From: DATEKX01 sp963726785
GTDB lineage: Bacteria > Acidobacteriota > Blastocatellia > UBA7656
DNA: 64,000 nt
NCBI GenBank assembly: GCA_963726785.1
Contig: CAVSDJ010000007.1
Location: 2,232,001 to 2,296,000 of the forward strand
Reading direction: 5' to 3'
The notes beneath the pieces were generated by a model that ran no database searches, had not been told where the DNA came from, and saw only the letters and a list, made by a program, of their open reading frames with translations. Made by a program: the position numbers and the translations under genes. This document shows positions 8,590 to 17,270 of the stretch, one piece after another. Each line of letters starts with the position of its first letter. Positions within the stretch are counted from its first letter, which is position 1.

Positions 8590-8792
8590 AGTCGCGTATG
8601 AAATACTGCGAGTGAACGTACGCCGCCGCGCCGTCAGTCGGCCAGATTGTTGCGAGTGATCGCCGCGCCGCAGAAGCGTATAGTTGAGTCTGCAAAAAGA
8701 AAGCTTGAGCAGGTGTGCAATTGGCAAGAGCGAAAGAAAGCAAGAGGCAAGCGGCGCGGCAGAAGGCGCAGCGGCGTCTGCCAAGACACGAT
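8590..8792 (+). repeat. ORF-less structured cassette, family B copy 3
   Basis: Best copy for the B fold. The outer arm CGCCGCCGCGCC (8621-8632) pairs with GGCGCAGCGGCG (8765-8776) with one mismatch. The inner arm GCCGCGCCGC (8662-8671) pairs perfectly with GCGGCGCGGC (8751-8760). The loop between the inner arms is A/G-rich. Confidence 0.75.
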
Positions 8793-8895
8793 GTCTAACT
8801 ACAGCATGCAGCGGAGCGCGGTTATCACGCTTGAAATGGCTTGGGCTAGCTGAGTTAGTCTGAATCAACGCGCCCGCTGATACTGGGCGTTATAC
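8793..8895 (+). repeat. attC site (type b)
   Basis: Boxes GTCTAAC / GTTATAC. Confidence 0.93.
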
Positions 8896-9054
8896 GCTCG
8901 CGTACGAAATGACTTGAATACACGGACGCCTCCGCGCTGGGAGATCTGCAATCACTTACAGTGAGATGCCGCGCCTGAGTTGACACGCTGCTGAAACGAA
9001 ACTATTTTGGAGGCGCGGCTGCGGGGCGCGGCGGCGTGGAGGCGATGACGCTCG
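8896..9054 (+). repeat. ORF-less structured cassette, family A copy 3
   Basis: Essentially the same sequence as copies 9 (32970-33128) and 12 (50558-50716). The 3' arm is GCGCGGCGGCGT instead of GCGCGGAGGCGT, giving one mismatch in the outer stem. Confidence 0.75.
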
Positions 9055-9144
9055 GTCTAACTACAGCATGCAGCGGAGCGCGCGAAGGAGGCTTCTCATG
9101 CTTGTCAGTGATTGCCGCGCGCCCCCTGATACTGGGCGTTGGGC
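9055..9144 (+). repeat. attC site (type c)
   Basis: Boxes GTCTAAC / GTTGGGC. Right arm CGCGCGCCCCCTG carries a C that breaks one stem pair. Confidence 0.92.
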
Positions 9145-9212
9145 CCCTGCTCGTGCCTTCTTGAAGAGGCAGTGATATATTTATTGCCGTACTAGAACTT
9201 GGAGGTAACAAA

Positions 9213-9776
9213 GTGGCATCTTTACCTAAAACCTATATCACCTCTGAAGAGTATCTCGCACTTGATCGAAAAGCTGATGTTAAAAGCGAGTATTATGCGG
9301 GTCAGATTATAGCTTTTGCAGGTGCTAGTAAAAGACATAACCTTATAGTCGCCAATGTCCTTGCAGGTATCCATCGCCAGTTAATAGACCGGCCTTGTAA
9401 TGTGTATCCGAGTGATATGCGAGTAAGGATTAGCAAAACTGGGATGTATGCTTATCCCGACGTTGTTGTGACTTGCGGTGAAGAACAGTTCGCTGACGAA
9501 AATAGTGACATTCTGCTAAACCCTATTGTATTGATAGAAGTCCTATCTGAATCCACAGCCAATTATGATCGAGGAGATAAGTTTGAGCACTACCGGCGGA
9601 TAGAGTCTTTGCGTGAATACATCTTAGTGTTCCAAGAGCTACATAGAGTAGATCAGTATGTACGCCAGAATGATACTCAATGGTTGTTGACTGAGTTTCA
9701 CACTCCTAAAGATATAATTAAACTCAATTCAATCACTTGTGAGCTTGCCGTCAAAGAGATATACGCAAAGCTATAA
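9213..9776 (+). CDS. Uma2 family (PD-(D/E)XK-like) nuclease
   Basis: 187 residues matching Uma2 (DUF820), a restriction-endonuclease-fold family whose role in cells is unproven. Visible motifs are SEEYLALDRKADVKSEYYAGQIIAFAGASKRHN (about 11-43), MYAYPDVVVTCGEE (72-85) with the active-site Asp, and LIEVLSESTANYDRGDKFEHYRRIESLREYILV (107-139) with the Glu and downstream Lys. The GTG start follows TTGGAGG. A diverged second Uma2 is at 30972-31523. Confidence 0.88.
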   Translation: MASLPKTYITSEEYLALDRKADVKSEYYAGQIIAFAGASKRHNLIVANVLAGIHRQLIDRPCNVYPSDMRVRISKTGMYAYPDVVVTCGEEQFADENSDILLNPIVLIEVLSESTANYDRGDKFEHYRRIESLREYILVFQELHRVDQYVRQNDTQWLLTEFHTPKDIIKLNSITCELAVKEIYAKL

Positions 9777-9796
9777 ATATTCTGTTTCCAACGGTG

Positions 9797-9887
9797 GCCC
9801 AACAAACGCATGCAGCGGAGGCCGCGAAGCCAGTTTCTCATCGTTAGCCAGTTATTCACGCGGCCCCGCTGATGCTGGACGTTCGGC
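9797..9887 (+). repeat. attC site (type a)
   Basis: 5' box GCCCAAC complements its cassette start TTGGGC (9139). 3' box GTTCGGC. Confidence 0.92.
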
Positions 9888-9909
9888 GTGCTTGTGAGGT
9901 TATCAAATT

Positions 9910-10377
9910 ATGATTGTTTATTTACTATTGATAACCCTTTCGCTTTCACAAGTGGCGATCAATAATTCTGAAACTGAGAGTGATGACAACATCCGGGAAG
10001 CTGTGCTCAAATATATGTTTGACCATGATGCTACTCAACAGCACCCCTTTACCAAGGTCTTCTTTATTGCAATCGATAAAGATAAAGACCCTCCAAAGGA
10101 GTTCATGAAGAAGTTTGAAGGACATAATCCACGTGTTAAGAAGCTGTCTCAATCCACCTACACCAGCGACACTGGCATGATAGTTGACGAAGAAACAGGC
10201 GGCGCAGGAATTCGCTACAGCGTAGGAGTCGTAAAATGGATCAATGAAACAGAAGCGAGACTGGAGGGGAGTTACTATGTTGGGATGCTGTTTGCTGGAG
10301 GTTGCGAGTACCGGATTGTGTTGGAAGGAAGTCAATGGGTGGTGAAGGGATGCGAGGGTGAGATATGGAGGGCTTGA
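9910..10377 (+). CDS. Putative secreted protein
   Basis: 155 residues. A short hydrophobic N-terminus (residues 1-17) is a likely signal peptide. The mature part has an acidic/helical stretch, then the beta-rich YSVGVVKWINETEARLEGSYYVGMLFAGGCEYRIVLEGSQWVVKGCEGEIW (about 103-153). That end looks like a small beta domain with two Cys. No family recognised. GAGG and ATG 9910 are consistent with translation initiation. Confidence 0.65.
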   Translation: MIVYLLLITLSLSQVAINNSETESDDNIREAVLKYMFDHDATQQHPFTKVFFIAIDKDKDPPKEFMKKFEGHNPRVKKLSQSTYTSDTGMIVDEETGGAGIRYSVGVVKWINETEARLEGSYYVGMLFAGGCEYRIVLEGSQWVVKGCEGEIWRA

Positions 10378-10390
10378 CATCAACCCGCAC

Positions 10391-10863
10391 GCCCAACAAC
10401 CCGTTGCAGCGGAGTTGTTCTGCTTGCCAGACAAGCAAATATCAGAATGAAACTGGGTGCGAGCGCTCTTGTTTGCAGGTATAATTCCTGCGACACTGCG
10501 GGTCGAGAAGACCGTCGCGGCAGTGGTGCTTTATAAAGCCCGAAGCGGAGTTTGGTCACGGGGGTCAGTGATAATATCATTGGTGACGGCGCGGACATCA
10601 TTGCCGTTGTCGATCCCGTTTAGGAGATTACTTTTCGAATGAACCCCTGCGCCCGCCGTGTCACTGGCTTGTGCCAGAGACGAGCAAGAGGAAAACAACA
10701 ACAGCGCATAATCGTTAGTGAAAAGCTAGCAAGCGCGCGGAGCTGTGCGCGAAAAGCAGTTTTTGATACCAAATATCGTATAGTGGTTTCTTAGGAGGCC
10801 GCGAACACAGGCTCGAATGAATTTCAATACTATGCGCGGCCCCGCTGAACGGGAGCGTTATAC
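10391..10863 (+). repeat. attC site (type a) interrupted by a decayed IS110-type element
   Basis: Left half GCCCAACAACCCGTTGCAG... (10391-10414) and right half GAGGCCGCGAACACAGG...GTTATAC (10795-10863). The arms CCGTTGCAGCGG and CCGCTGAACGG still pair across the insertion. Confidence 0.8.
10415..10794 (+). mobile_element. Remnant of an IS110-family element
   Basis: 380 bp between the two attC halves, without a transposase gene. The stretch 10510-10637 is clearly homologous to the leader of the IS110 element at 41264-42981 (shared ACCGTCGCGGCA, GGAGTTTGGT, GATCCCGTTTA and GAGATTACTTTTC). The right end TGGTTTCTTAG matches TTGTTTCTTAA of that element. An internal deletion removed the transposase. 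Confidence 0.75.
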
Positions 10864-10993
10864 GCTTGCGCTCCAACGTGCAGCAGTCACAAGCTATAAA
10901 TTTGCAGTTTACTTAATGACTCGATCTTACTTGCCCTAAAGTTGTAAAATCTGTCTCGTATTTGTACTCTACCATACCTGTTTGGAGGGCGCG

Positions 10994-11344
10994 ATGAACG
11001 AGTTATTTTCAGAGAAAGTGGTGACCAGCAGAAGGACTTACTACTTTGATGTGAAGGAGACAAAGGACGGAGCAAAATATCTGGTCATAGGAGAGGTAAC
11101 ACAAGTAGGCAGCGAGCTAGAACGTCACCGTGTAATGGTGTTTGAGGAAAGCTTAGACTCCTTCATGGAGGGTCTCGATAAGGCAGTAGATTTCATCCTG
11201 GATAATGAGACAGGTGAGGATGGTAATGAAAGGCTGAGAGGAAATGAAGGGGAAGAAGGAGTGGCAACAGATAAAAGGGAGATGATAAAGATACTCAAGA
11301 GAATTGAAAAGAAAGTAGATGAAGTAAGAGGACACTTCAAATGA
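10994..11344 (+). CDS. PUR-alpha-like nucleic-acid-binding protein (DUF3276)
   Basis: 116 residues. Residues 3-75 (LFSEKVVTSRRTYYFDVKETKDGAKYLVIGEVTQVGSELERHRVMVFEESLDSFMEGLDKAVDFIL) follow the PUR/DUF3276 repeat: an RRTYYFDVKET strand pair, then a beta strand and a helix. PUR proteins bind single-stranded purine-rich nucleic acid. The remainder is acidic and then helical (KREMIKILKRIEKKVDEVRGHFK). TTGGAGGGC lies 4 nt before ATG 10994; an earlier TTG at 10982 is less likely. Single-strand binding would be of interest in an array recombined as single-stranded attC, but that link is speculative. Confidence 0.78.
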   Translation: MNELFSEKVVTSRRTYYFDVKETKDGAKYLVIGEVTQVGSELERHRVMVFEESLDSFMEGLDKAVDFILDNETGEDGNERLRGNEGEEGVATDKREMIKILKRIEKKVDEVRGHFK

Positions 11345-11364
11345 AGAGGTGTAGGCAACACCGC

Positions 11365-11456
11365 GTCTAACTAGAGCATGCAGCGGAGGCCGCGAAACGG
11401 GTTTCTTATCATTGCTTGAATGCCTCACGCGGCCCCGCTGATACTGGGCGTTATAC
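11365..11456 (+). repeat. attC site (type a)
   Basis: Boxes GTCTAAC / GTTATAC. Confidence 0.93.
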
Positions 11457-11614
11457 GCTCGCGTACGAAATACAGTGAGTGATCGGACGCCTCTGCGCTT
11501 GCCAGTCTGCAGAGACTTTCAGTGAGGAGCCGCGCTTTAGTTGACTGGCACGGCTTTCGATTCTATTTTGGAGGCGCGGCCAGAGGGCGCGGCGGCGTGT
11601 CGAAATGACGCGAG
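11457..11614 (+). repeat. ORF-less structured cassette, family A copy 4
   Basis: 5' arm GACGCCTCTGCGC and 3' arm GCGCGGCGGCGT; the inner arms GCCGCGC and GGCGCGGC are kept. Close to copy 8 (26578-26735). Confidence 0.72.
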
Positions 11615-11704
11615 GTCTAACTACAGCATGCAGCGGAGCGCGCGAACGAGGCTTCTTATGCTTGTCAGTGATTGCCGCGCGCCCCCTGATACTGGGCGTT
11701 AGAC
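11615..11704 (+). repeat. attC site (type c)
   Basis: Boxes GTCTAAC / GTTAGAC. Matches the site at 26736 across its length. Confidence 0.92.
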
Positions 11705-11713
11705 CGCTAATCT

Positions 11714-12505
11714 ATGCGTGCCTCTACAATTATAACCCTCGCAGTCACGACACCATTCTTCGCGTTTATCGCGTGGACTTGGTGGCTTAATGCTCAGCTA
11801 TACGGGTCGAGATTCATGCCAGCCCTTCGCGCGTCGCTCCGTGCTGTGCGACGCAGCCACGCAAGGTTTTTTATCGCTACAGCTTTCGCCCTAGTGGTAG
11901 TTGCCTGCCTGACTTTTATTGTCTACAACGTCCCGCTGTTGTTATTCATGATTTCCGCGTGGAATGCTCTCGCTACGTTCACTTGGGTGATGCGCCCTCC
12001 ATGCGTGATTGTCTTAGCGAGTTCGACTTCGCACACCGCGCGTGGTCTCGCGAGATCAATCGCCCGGTGCGCCCTTGGACATCGCGTGATGTATTTTTTC
12101 AGCCCAGAGCGTTATCCGTCGCCAGATGTGCCCTATCACCTATGGATGGGCAACGTGATGGACAACTACCATATGGTTTCAGATGAAAAATGGGACGAAG
12201 TAGTGATGCCGCTCATTGACCTAGTCCCTGTAATCGTTGTGGATGCTCGTCAAATTAGCAGCGGACTAGAGTTCGAACTGCAACGGATCAACGCGTGCGA
12301 GGCTCTAGTATCGAAGGCGGTCGTCATAGCACAGGGAGCTGAACGAATGCGCTTAGAAGCTTTCAACCGCCTGGGACGCCGTATTGTCAAGTCGGAGCAT
12401 ATCGAATCGACGGGCGTGAGCAACACCGTAGCAAAGCTCATAATGCTTACACTGGCGGTTCACAAAGCGTCGAGTGGAACCGCTTGGAAGGGCGCACAAG
12501 ATTGA
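11714..12505 (+). CDS. Membrane protein with C-terminal soluble domain, function unknown
   Basis: 263 residues. Two hydrophobic regions (about 4-23 and 54-91, the second probably two helices) precede a soluble domain from about residue 100. That domain holds alternating strands and helices: PPCVIVLASSTSHTARGLARSIARCALGHRVMYFF, VMPLIDLVPVIVVDARQIS and LVSKAVVIAQGAER. The pattern resembles a Rossmann-like or TIR/FMN-type alpha/beta fold, but no family was recognised. GC-rich codon use differs from the AT-richer neighbours, hinting at separate origin. The first 9 bases after the attC lack a clear ribosome site. Confidence 0.6.
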   Translation: MRASTIITLAVTTPFFAFIAWTWWLNAQLYGSRFMPALRASLRAVRRSHARFFIATAFALVVVACLTFIVYNVPLLLFMISAWNALATFTWVMRPPCVIVLASSTSHTARGLARSIARCALGHRVMYFFSPERYPSPDVPYHLWMGNVMDNYHMVSDEKWDEVVMPLIDLVPVIVVDARQISSGLEFELQRINACEALVSKAVVIAQGAERMRLEAFNRLGRRIVKSEHIESTGVSNTVAKLIMLTLAVHKASSGTAWKGAQD

Positions 12506-12715
12506 AGCAGCAATCGCGCGAGACTATCGCAAACCTGGATAGCAGCTTCGTTCGCGCGGGGCTATTAGTGGACGCGCTTCGAGAAACACAGTCGAACACG
12601 AACTAAGCCCGGCAGTGCAGTGGTTCGTGAGGCATCGCGGGCCAGTTCGAGGCGTCAGGCCCTTTGAAAGCAATGCCTTGATACTGTAAGTATTGTATGG
12701 CGTCGCTTCGGCGCG

Positions 12716-12808
12716 GTCTAACAAATGCATCAACCGGAGCGCGGCAAGCGAGTTTCTTATCATTACTTCGATGCAACATGCCGCGCCCGGTTATGCAAAG
12801 CGTTGGGC
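12716..12808 (+). repeat. attC site (type d, ACCGG arm)
   Basis: Boxes GTCTAAC / GTTGGGC. Confidence 0.92.
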
Positions 12809-12876
12809 GTCTTGCTGATGCGCCGGTCGTCAGATGCACACTGATCATCATGGCCTATGCAGAGGAGGGCCTTGGA

Positions 12877-13182
12877 ATGAAGGATGTCAGACAAGTGATG
12901 TATCCGCTTCACGAATCTGTCTTGAAAGCTAATCAGGAGGAAGTTGCGCACCTCTTGCAGGCTGGCGCAGACCCGAATACCTATGACGAGCAGGGAATGA
13001 CTCCTCTAGCATGGGCTGTCTATGGAGGCTACAGGGAGATTGTTGAACTGCTGTGTTGCTCTGGTGCTGATGTAGAACTGAGGACCGGCACCGGTGAGAC
13101 TGCATTGTGGCATGCGGAAGAAGACTTCGGACTTTTAGAGATTGCCGCAGTGTTAAGGCGGCACGGAGCAAGGACAAAGTAA
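12877..13182 (+). CDS. Ankyrin-repeat protein
   Basis: 101 residues from ATG 12877, preceded by GAGGAGGGC; ATG 12850 would add nine residues. It carries about three ankyrin repeats: PLHESVLKANQEEVAHLLQAGADPNTYDEQGM, TPLAWAVYGGYREIVELLCCSGADVELRTGTGE, and TALWHAEEDFGLLEIAAVLRRHGA, each with the TPLxxA and LLxxGAD signatures. It is a protein-interaction module with no enzymatic part. Single-gene cassette. Confidence 0.88.
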   Translation: MKDVRQVMYPLHESVLKANQEEVAHLLQAGADPNTYDEQGMTPLAWAVYGGYREIVELLCCSGADVELRTGTGETALWHAEEDFGLLEIAAVLRRHGARTK

Positions 13183-13245
13183 GCGGTCTAAGGGTAGGTA
13201 TAGGAAAGGGGCCTTACAAGAAAGGCAGTCGTGAACAATGGAGAC

Positions 13246-13338
13246 GCCCAACAAAGGCATGCACCCGAGCCCGCGAAGCGAATTTCGTATGGTTACTCTG
13301 AGTATTCCGCGCGGGCCGGGTGATGCCAAGCGTTAGAC
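13246..13338 (+). repeat. attC site (variant arms)
   Basis: Boxes GCCCAAC / GTTAGAC. Arms GCACCCGAGCCCGCG and CGCGGGCCGGGTG differ from other sites yet still pair. Confidence 0.9.
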
Positions 13339-13540
13339 AGTCGCGTACGAAAGGAAGTGAGAGAACGAACGCCGCCGCGCCGCCAGTCGGCGATGTAGAA
13401 CCGAGTCATAGCCGCGCTGCAGAAGCGATTAGTTGAGTCTGCAAATGGAAAGCTGGGCGAAGACTGCCGGAAGCGAGAGGTAAACAATCAGACAGAGGCA
13501 AGCAGCGCGGCGGGCTAGGCGGCGTGTGAAAGGACACGAT
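13339..13540 (+). repeat. ORF-less structured cassette, family B copy 4
   Basis: Outer arm ACGCCGCCGCGCCGCC near the 5' end; the 3' arm is GGCTAGGCGGCGTG, with some decay. Ends ACACGATGTCTAAC. Confidence 0.72.
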
Positions 13541-13644
13541 GTCTAACTACAGCATGCAGCGGAGCGCGGTAAACAGGCTTCAAAAGGTTTGGGCTGGCAG
13601 AGTTTGGTCAACAGCCCCGCGCCCGCTGATGCTTGGCGTTAGGC
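13541..13644 (+). repeat. attC site (type b)
   Basis: Boxes GTCTAAC / GTTAGGC. Confidence 0.92.
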
Positions 13645-13889
13645 CGCTATGGAACTATCACTCCTTATCTGTCTACGCCGGATGGTGATTTAAGAAGTGA
13701 TAAATTCCAAATGTTAAATTACTACTGATAGAGACTCTCAAAAGAAAATTGGAGACATTCTAACAAGCTCTACAAATCCTGCATTTCTTTCTTAATGAAT
13801 TTCGTCTTATGAGTATGGGGAAGTCTAAAGCGGCAATTCGATCAATCTGGTTCACTTTTGGATAAAGCTAAGATAAGGAGAGTGCTTAA

Positions 13890-15512
13890 ATGATTATCTA
13901 CCAAAATAGAACAGACAAACGTTATTTGGACACGCTCAGGAAAATTCTCTCAATAGATGCACTAATGGCAAATGCCGTTGAGCTTCCACATAGTGATGAA
14001 TACCGGCAAATCGAAGACAGAACTTACGAGAAGAGATGTGATATTGCGTTCATAGGTCTCTCAGCAAATACGTTGTTCGATAGAACAAATAGATATTTAT
14101 CACCTGAAGGCGTCATGGTTAATGAAATGGAAGAAATCTTTCAGCGCCATGACGAGTTTATGAAAGCGAATATTTGGTTACGAATAAGATGCCTCCTACT
14201 TTATCCTTACTCTACGCATGCTTTATCGATCATCAATGCCGAGAGCAATGTCAGGAGGTGTGCGATGGACGGCGAATGTGTTCACCCATCTGTGCAAACT
14301 AAAATGCATGTTTCAGAGGATGAGTTTTATGCTTCTTCTCTCTACAATAGTCAAAAGAATACACTAAACCTGATACAGGAGTGGATGGAAAAATACAACT
14401 GGAAAAACATGCGTGGTAATAGTGTATCTATAAGACTTACCCCCGTAAGCCCCAACTTATGTGGGTTGATTATAAATGACAAAGTTTTTTGTGATTCTTA
14501 TATTCTATCCAAAGAAAGACGGGGCCACAAACGCCTTGTATTCTCGTCACCACTCATACAGATAGATCGGAAAGATGACGATTTAGCATTCAGAAGTATT
14601 GAGAATCATATTAATTATCTATGGCAACTCAACATAACCCTTGACTGTGGTGATGCAACACAATACGAATGGGGTAAACAGGATTCTTTAGGAAGCATTA
14701 ATCGCCCGAACTTGATTACTTTTGTCCGCAAAGTGAAGCGCCTTATAGATCGCAAATATATTACCGAAGAGGAATCTAACAACTGGCGGTTGATGACTAA
14801 AAAGCAATTTGACCGCTATATTTCTTTGCCTACTGAAGACTACCCGCATGAAAAAATCTTCATATCCTGTAGTTGGAAAGCAGACAGAAACGGAAACTTA
14901 GAACCTAATGAAATCGCCTCGAACTTGAATAAATGGCTTAAAGAAGACATCACTAAATCAATCCCTAACCTTTTGGCAGTCATAATGCGCGGAATCGTTG
15001 GTGATGACCTCTCACAAACTCTCTACAATCTGCTGGATACTTCTATGCTTGGTATCGTTTTGTTAACAGATGATATCCAGATCAAGGACGGACAAGGCAA
15101 AGTTGTCGAAAGATTTTCTAGACCCAATATTTATCATGAATTGGGATACCTTATGTGTGGTCTGGAAAAAAACAACTTACAAGGCAAGAACAGGGTTTTT
15201 ATTAGCCTCGAAAAAGGAGTGAATATAGCCAGTAATGCGAGTGTTAAAATCCACGAGCACATCGAAAGTAGTGAAGAACTGCAAGAGAAAAATGTAGACA
15301 TATCTTTTACACAATCCTGTTATCTGTATACTCGGATTCTTGACTGGTTAAATGAAGTAAGTGTGCTTTTGGTCAAGCCGGTGTTTCAGAGTGCGCTCTC
15401 AAAACATAGACAAAGAGTGAAAGATGCCATTAGAGAGTTGGACAAAGAAGATCGCGCTAGGATAATAGAAACTATTGAGAAATTGATCGCCACCTCAGAA
15501 TTGGACTTATAG
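13890..15512 (+). CDS. Large protein with C-terminal TIR-like (CAP12/Pycsar-type) domain
   Basis: 540 residues; the largest uninterrupted cassette gene. The N-terminal 310 residues match no family I recognise. From about residue 320 a TIR-like domain of the PF10137 kind is visible: KIFISCSWKAD (about 321-331), LGIVLLTDDIQIKDG (387-401), RPNIYHELGYLMCGLEKN (411-428), then RVFISLEKGVNIASN. Family members in CBASS and Pycsar systems bind nucleotides and degrade NAD+. A helical tail follows. No cyclase gene lies in the cassette, so it would act alone or with genes elsewhere. AAGGAG precedes ATG 13890. A 245-bp AT-rich leader may hold its own promoter. The region is AT-richer than the rest of the array. 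Confidence 0.7.
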   Translation: MIIYQNRTDKRYLDTLRKILSIDALMANAVELPHSDEYRQIEDRTYEKRCDIAFIGLSANTLFDRTNRYLSPEGVMVNEMEEIFQRHDEFMKANIWLRIRCLLLYPYSTHALSIINAESNVRRCAMDGECVHPSVQTKMHVSEDEFYASSLYNSQKNTLNLIQEWMEKYNWKNMRGNSVSIRLTPVSPNLCGLIINDKVFCDSYILSKERRGHKRLVFSSPLIQIDRKDDDLAFRSIENHINYLWQLNITLDCGDATQYEWGKQDSLGSINRPNLITFVRKVKRLIDRKYITEEESNNWRLMTKKQFDRYISLPTEDYPHEKIFISCSWKADRNGNLEPNEIASNLNKWLKEDITKSIPNLLAVIMRGIVGDDLSQTLYNLLDTSMLGIVLLTDDIQIKDGQGKVVERFSRPNIYHELGYLMCGLEKNNLQGKNRVFISLEKGVNIASNASVKIHEHIESSEELQEKNVDISFTQSCYLYTRILDWLNEVSVLLVKPVFQSALSKHRQRVKDAIRELDKEDRARIIETIEKLIATSELDL

Positions 15513-15542
15513 CCGCAATCAAATAATACATTTGAGGTCACT

Positions 15543-15719
15543 GTGTCAAACAAAAAGCGATTGCGGATTGCTCGGCGCATACTTGAGCAGCGGCAAATCT
15601 ATCAACTTGAGTTTTCCGCTTCCGATTCCTGGCCGCTATACCATCGGGCGCGGGCTTCTTCTACGATGTCTCTTCTCTCTCTGATGGCTTTTAACTACTC
15701 CTGGAAATCTATTGAATGA
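15543..15719 (+). CDS. Possible small ORF downstream of the TIR-like gene
   Basis: GTG 15543, preceded by TTGAGG, opens a 58-codon frame starting VSNKKRLRIARRILEQRQIYQ and ending at TGA 15719. The N-terminal half is basic and helical. No homology recognised. It could be a decayed second gene of the cassette; weakly supported. Confidence 0.3.
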   Translation: MSNKKRLRIARRILEQRQIYQLEFSASDSWPLYHRARASSTMSLLSLMAFNYSWKSIE

Positions 15720-15809
15720 ACAATTGAGCCATCATATGTCGACAATTATTTGAATTGGCTCCACTGTATAAACCGCGACAGGATAAAGGGCGTCGTAAAG
15801 CGAGAGCCC

Positions 15810-15912
15810 GCCTAACATGGGGCTGGACCGGAGCGCAGTGAGCTGGTTTCACATGATTTGCACTAGCTGAGTCGGTCTACAGCAACGCGCCCGGTCACCC
15901 CTGTCGTTAGGC
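15810..15912 (+). repeat. attC site (type b, ACCGG arm)
   Basis: Boxes GCCTAAC / GTTAGGC. 5' box pairs with its cassette start at 13639. Confidence 0.92.
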
Positions 15913-15951
15913 CGCTGCGCGGAATAAAATGTTTAAAGTTTAAATCTTTTG

Positions 15952-15957
15952 TATAAT
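15952..15957 (+). promoter_or_regulatory. Candidate -10 box
   Basis: A perfect TATAAT, 15 nt before the ATG at 15972, in an AT-rich stretch. The -35 region is weak. If used, the transcript leader would be very short. Confidence 0.35.
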
Positions 15958-15971
15958 ATTCTTTAAGAGCT

Positions 15972-16901
15972 ATGAATAAGCCATCTCATCAAAAAATCTT
16001 AACTTGGCTATCTTATCTTCTTCTTGGTTTCTTGTTTCTTGGTTCTATTCTAGATGCTACTACTAATGCCATTTCATTGATCAAACCTTCTCGTAGCCTA
16101 CACTTTTCGATTGTCATATTAATATGTTGGGGAATTGCTGAGTTATTTCCAAAGTTCCGACCCATAAGGTGGGTTATTAACAGAAAACAGGAAGTTCGTT
16201 TTACCGGGCTAGGAGCTAAACCAAGACTTGCTTTGGTTGGAGCTATTATCTTGGTATGGGTTCCTCATTTTTATAACTTTGGAGGAAATGAATCAGTTGA
16301 TACAAATCGAACTGAGAACCCTGATCCAGCACCTTTTAGTGATGAAAATGCTATTATATCATCCCCGCTCAAAATAGAAGCTTATGCATATGAAAGTCCA
16401 GGTTCTTATCCAAAAGGAACAGAAATCGCTGGAATCTCTTGGAACGATTCCTATTTTGATGTAAGGATTAATTTACTGAATAATGCTGACGCAATTATTC
16501 AGGAGCTTGATTTAATTTTAGAGTTAGATACAAATATCGCTGGGGTCGGACAGACCACTAATGTTCTATCCTTTGCTGCCTCTCCATATCCAGAAATACC
16601 ATCAGTGTGGCTGGAAGGTAAAGACGAAAAAGGGAAAAATACTTCTGTACCGATAAAGCCTATCGGTCAGGCTATTAGCAAGATGTATCGTATCTATATT
16701 TCTAAACTCTTGCCTGCAAGTAAACTTGCCTTGGTGGTTGCCTCTATTGCTTTGAATTCTGCTCCACTAGGAACTTTACCAGAAAAATTGTTTGCACCAC
16801 GCCAAAAACCTAAATGGCTGAATATTAGTGGAACGTATGAGCTTACTAGAACAAAGCCTTCAACCCGTTTGCATGTAACTGAGCATTTGCCGATACAGTG
16901 A
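15972..16901 (+). CDS. Membrane-anchored protein, function unknown
   Basis: 309 residues. Three N-terminal hydrophobic segments (about 12-28, 44-60 and 85-101) are followed by an extracytoplasmic domain from about residue 110. That domain is beta-rich and resembles a carbohydrate-binding or immunoglobulin-like sandwich (SWNDSYFDVRINLLNNADAIIQELDLILELDT...). No family recognised. It is AT-rich relative to neighbours. Sole gene of its cassette. Confidence 0.65.
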   Translation: MNKPSHQKILTWLSYLLLGFLFLGSILDATTNAISLIKPSRSLHFSIVILICWGIAELFPKFRPIRWVINRKQEVRFTGLGAKPRLALVGAIILVWVPHFYNFGGNESVDTNRTENPDPAPFSDENAIISSPLKIEAYAYESPGSYPKGTEIAGISWNDSYFDVRINLLNNADAIIQELDLILELDTNIAGVGQTTNVLSFAASPYPEIPSVWLEGKDEKGKNTSVPIKPIGQAISKMYRIYISKLLPASKLALVVASIALNSAPLGTLPEKLFAPRQKPKWLNISGTYELTRTKPSTRLHVTEHLPIQ

Positions 16902-16924
16902 ATATATGCGGTCAGCAAAGAGCG

Positions 16925-17016
16925 GCCTAACAAAGGGTTCGACCGGAGCCGCCGAAGCGAGTTGCTCAACGATCTTTCGGTGTTACGCGGCGGCCCGGTC
17001 AACCCAAGCGTTAGAC
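16925..17016 (+). repeat. attC site (variant arms)
   Basis: Boxes GCCTAAC / GTTAGAC. Arms GACCGGAGCCGCCG and CGGCGGCCCGGTC. Confidence 0.92.
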
Positions 17017-17057
17017 GCTTACTCTAGCCGGTGATATTCTATGCCTGGAGAATGAAT

Positions 17058-17267
17058 ATGAAAACATTTACAGCTGTTGTAGAGAAATGCCCTGAAACTG
17101 GAATGTATGTCGGTTATGTCCCAGGCTTCCCCGGCGCACATTCACAGGCTGATACATTAGACGAACTAAACCAGAATCTACAAGAAGTAATTGAAATGCT
17201 CCTTGAGGATGGAGAACCTACGATTGAAACGGAATTCATTGGTACTCAAACAGTAAGGGTGGCTTGA
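17058..17267 (+). CDS. hicB: HicB-family antitoxin
   Basis: 69 residues from ATG 17058 (MKTFTAVVEKCPETGMYVGYVPGFPGAHSQADTLDELNQNLQEVIEMLLEDGEP...). This is the degenerate RNase-H-like HicB core: a strand pair, the GxVPxxPGxxSQxxTxxEAxxN-type motif, then a helix. No separate DNA-binding domain is attached, as in short HicB proteins. GGAG lies 7 nt upstream; ATG 17052 is an alternative. HicB neutralises the HicA mRNA interferase encoded 3 bp downstream; together they form a two-gene cassette. Confidence 0.88.
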   Translation: MKTFTAVVEKCPETGMYVGYVPGFPGAHSQADTLDELNQNLQEVIEMLLEDGEPTIETEFIGTQTVRVA

Positions 17268-17270
17268 GGC

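Noticed and set aside
13645..13889. Promoter for the TIR-like gene at 13890
   Set aside because: AT-rich, but no pair of -35/-10 boxes with acceptable spacing could be defended.
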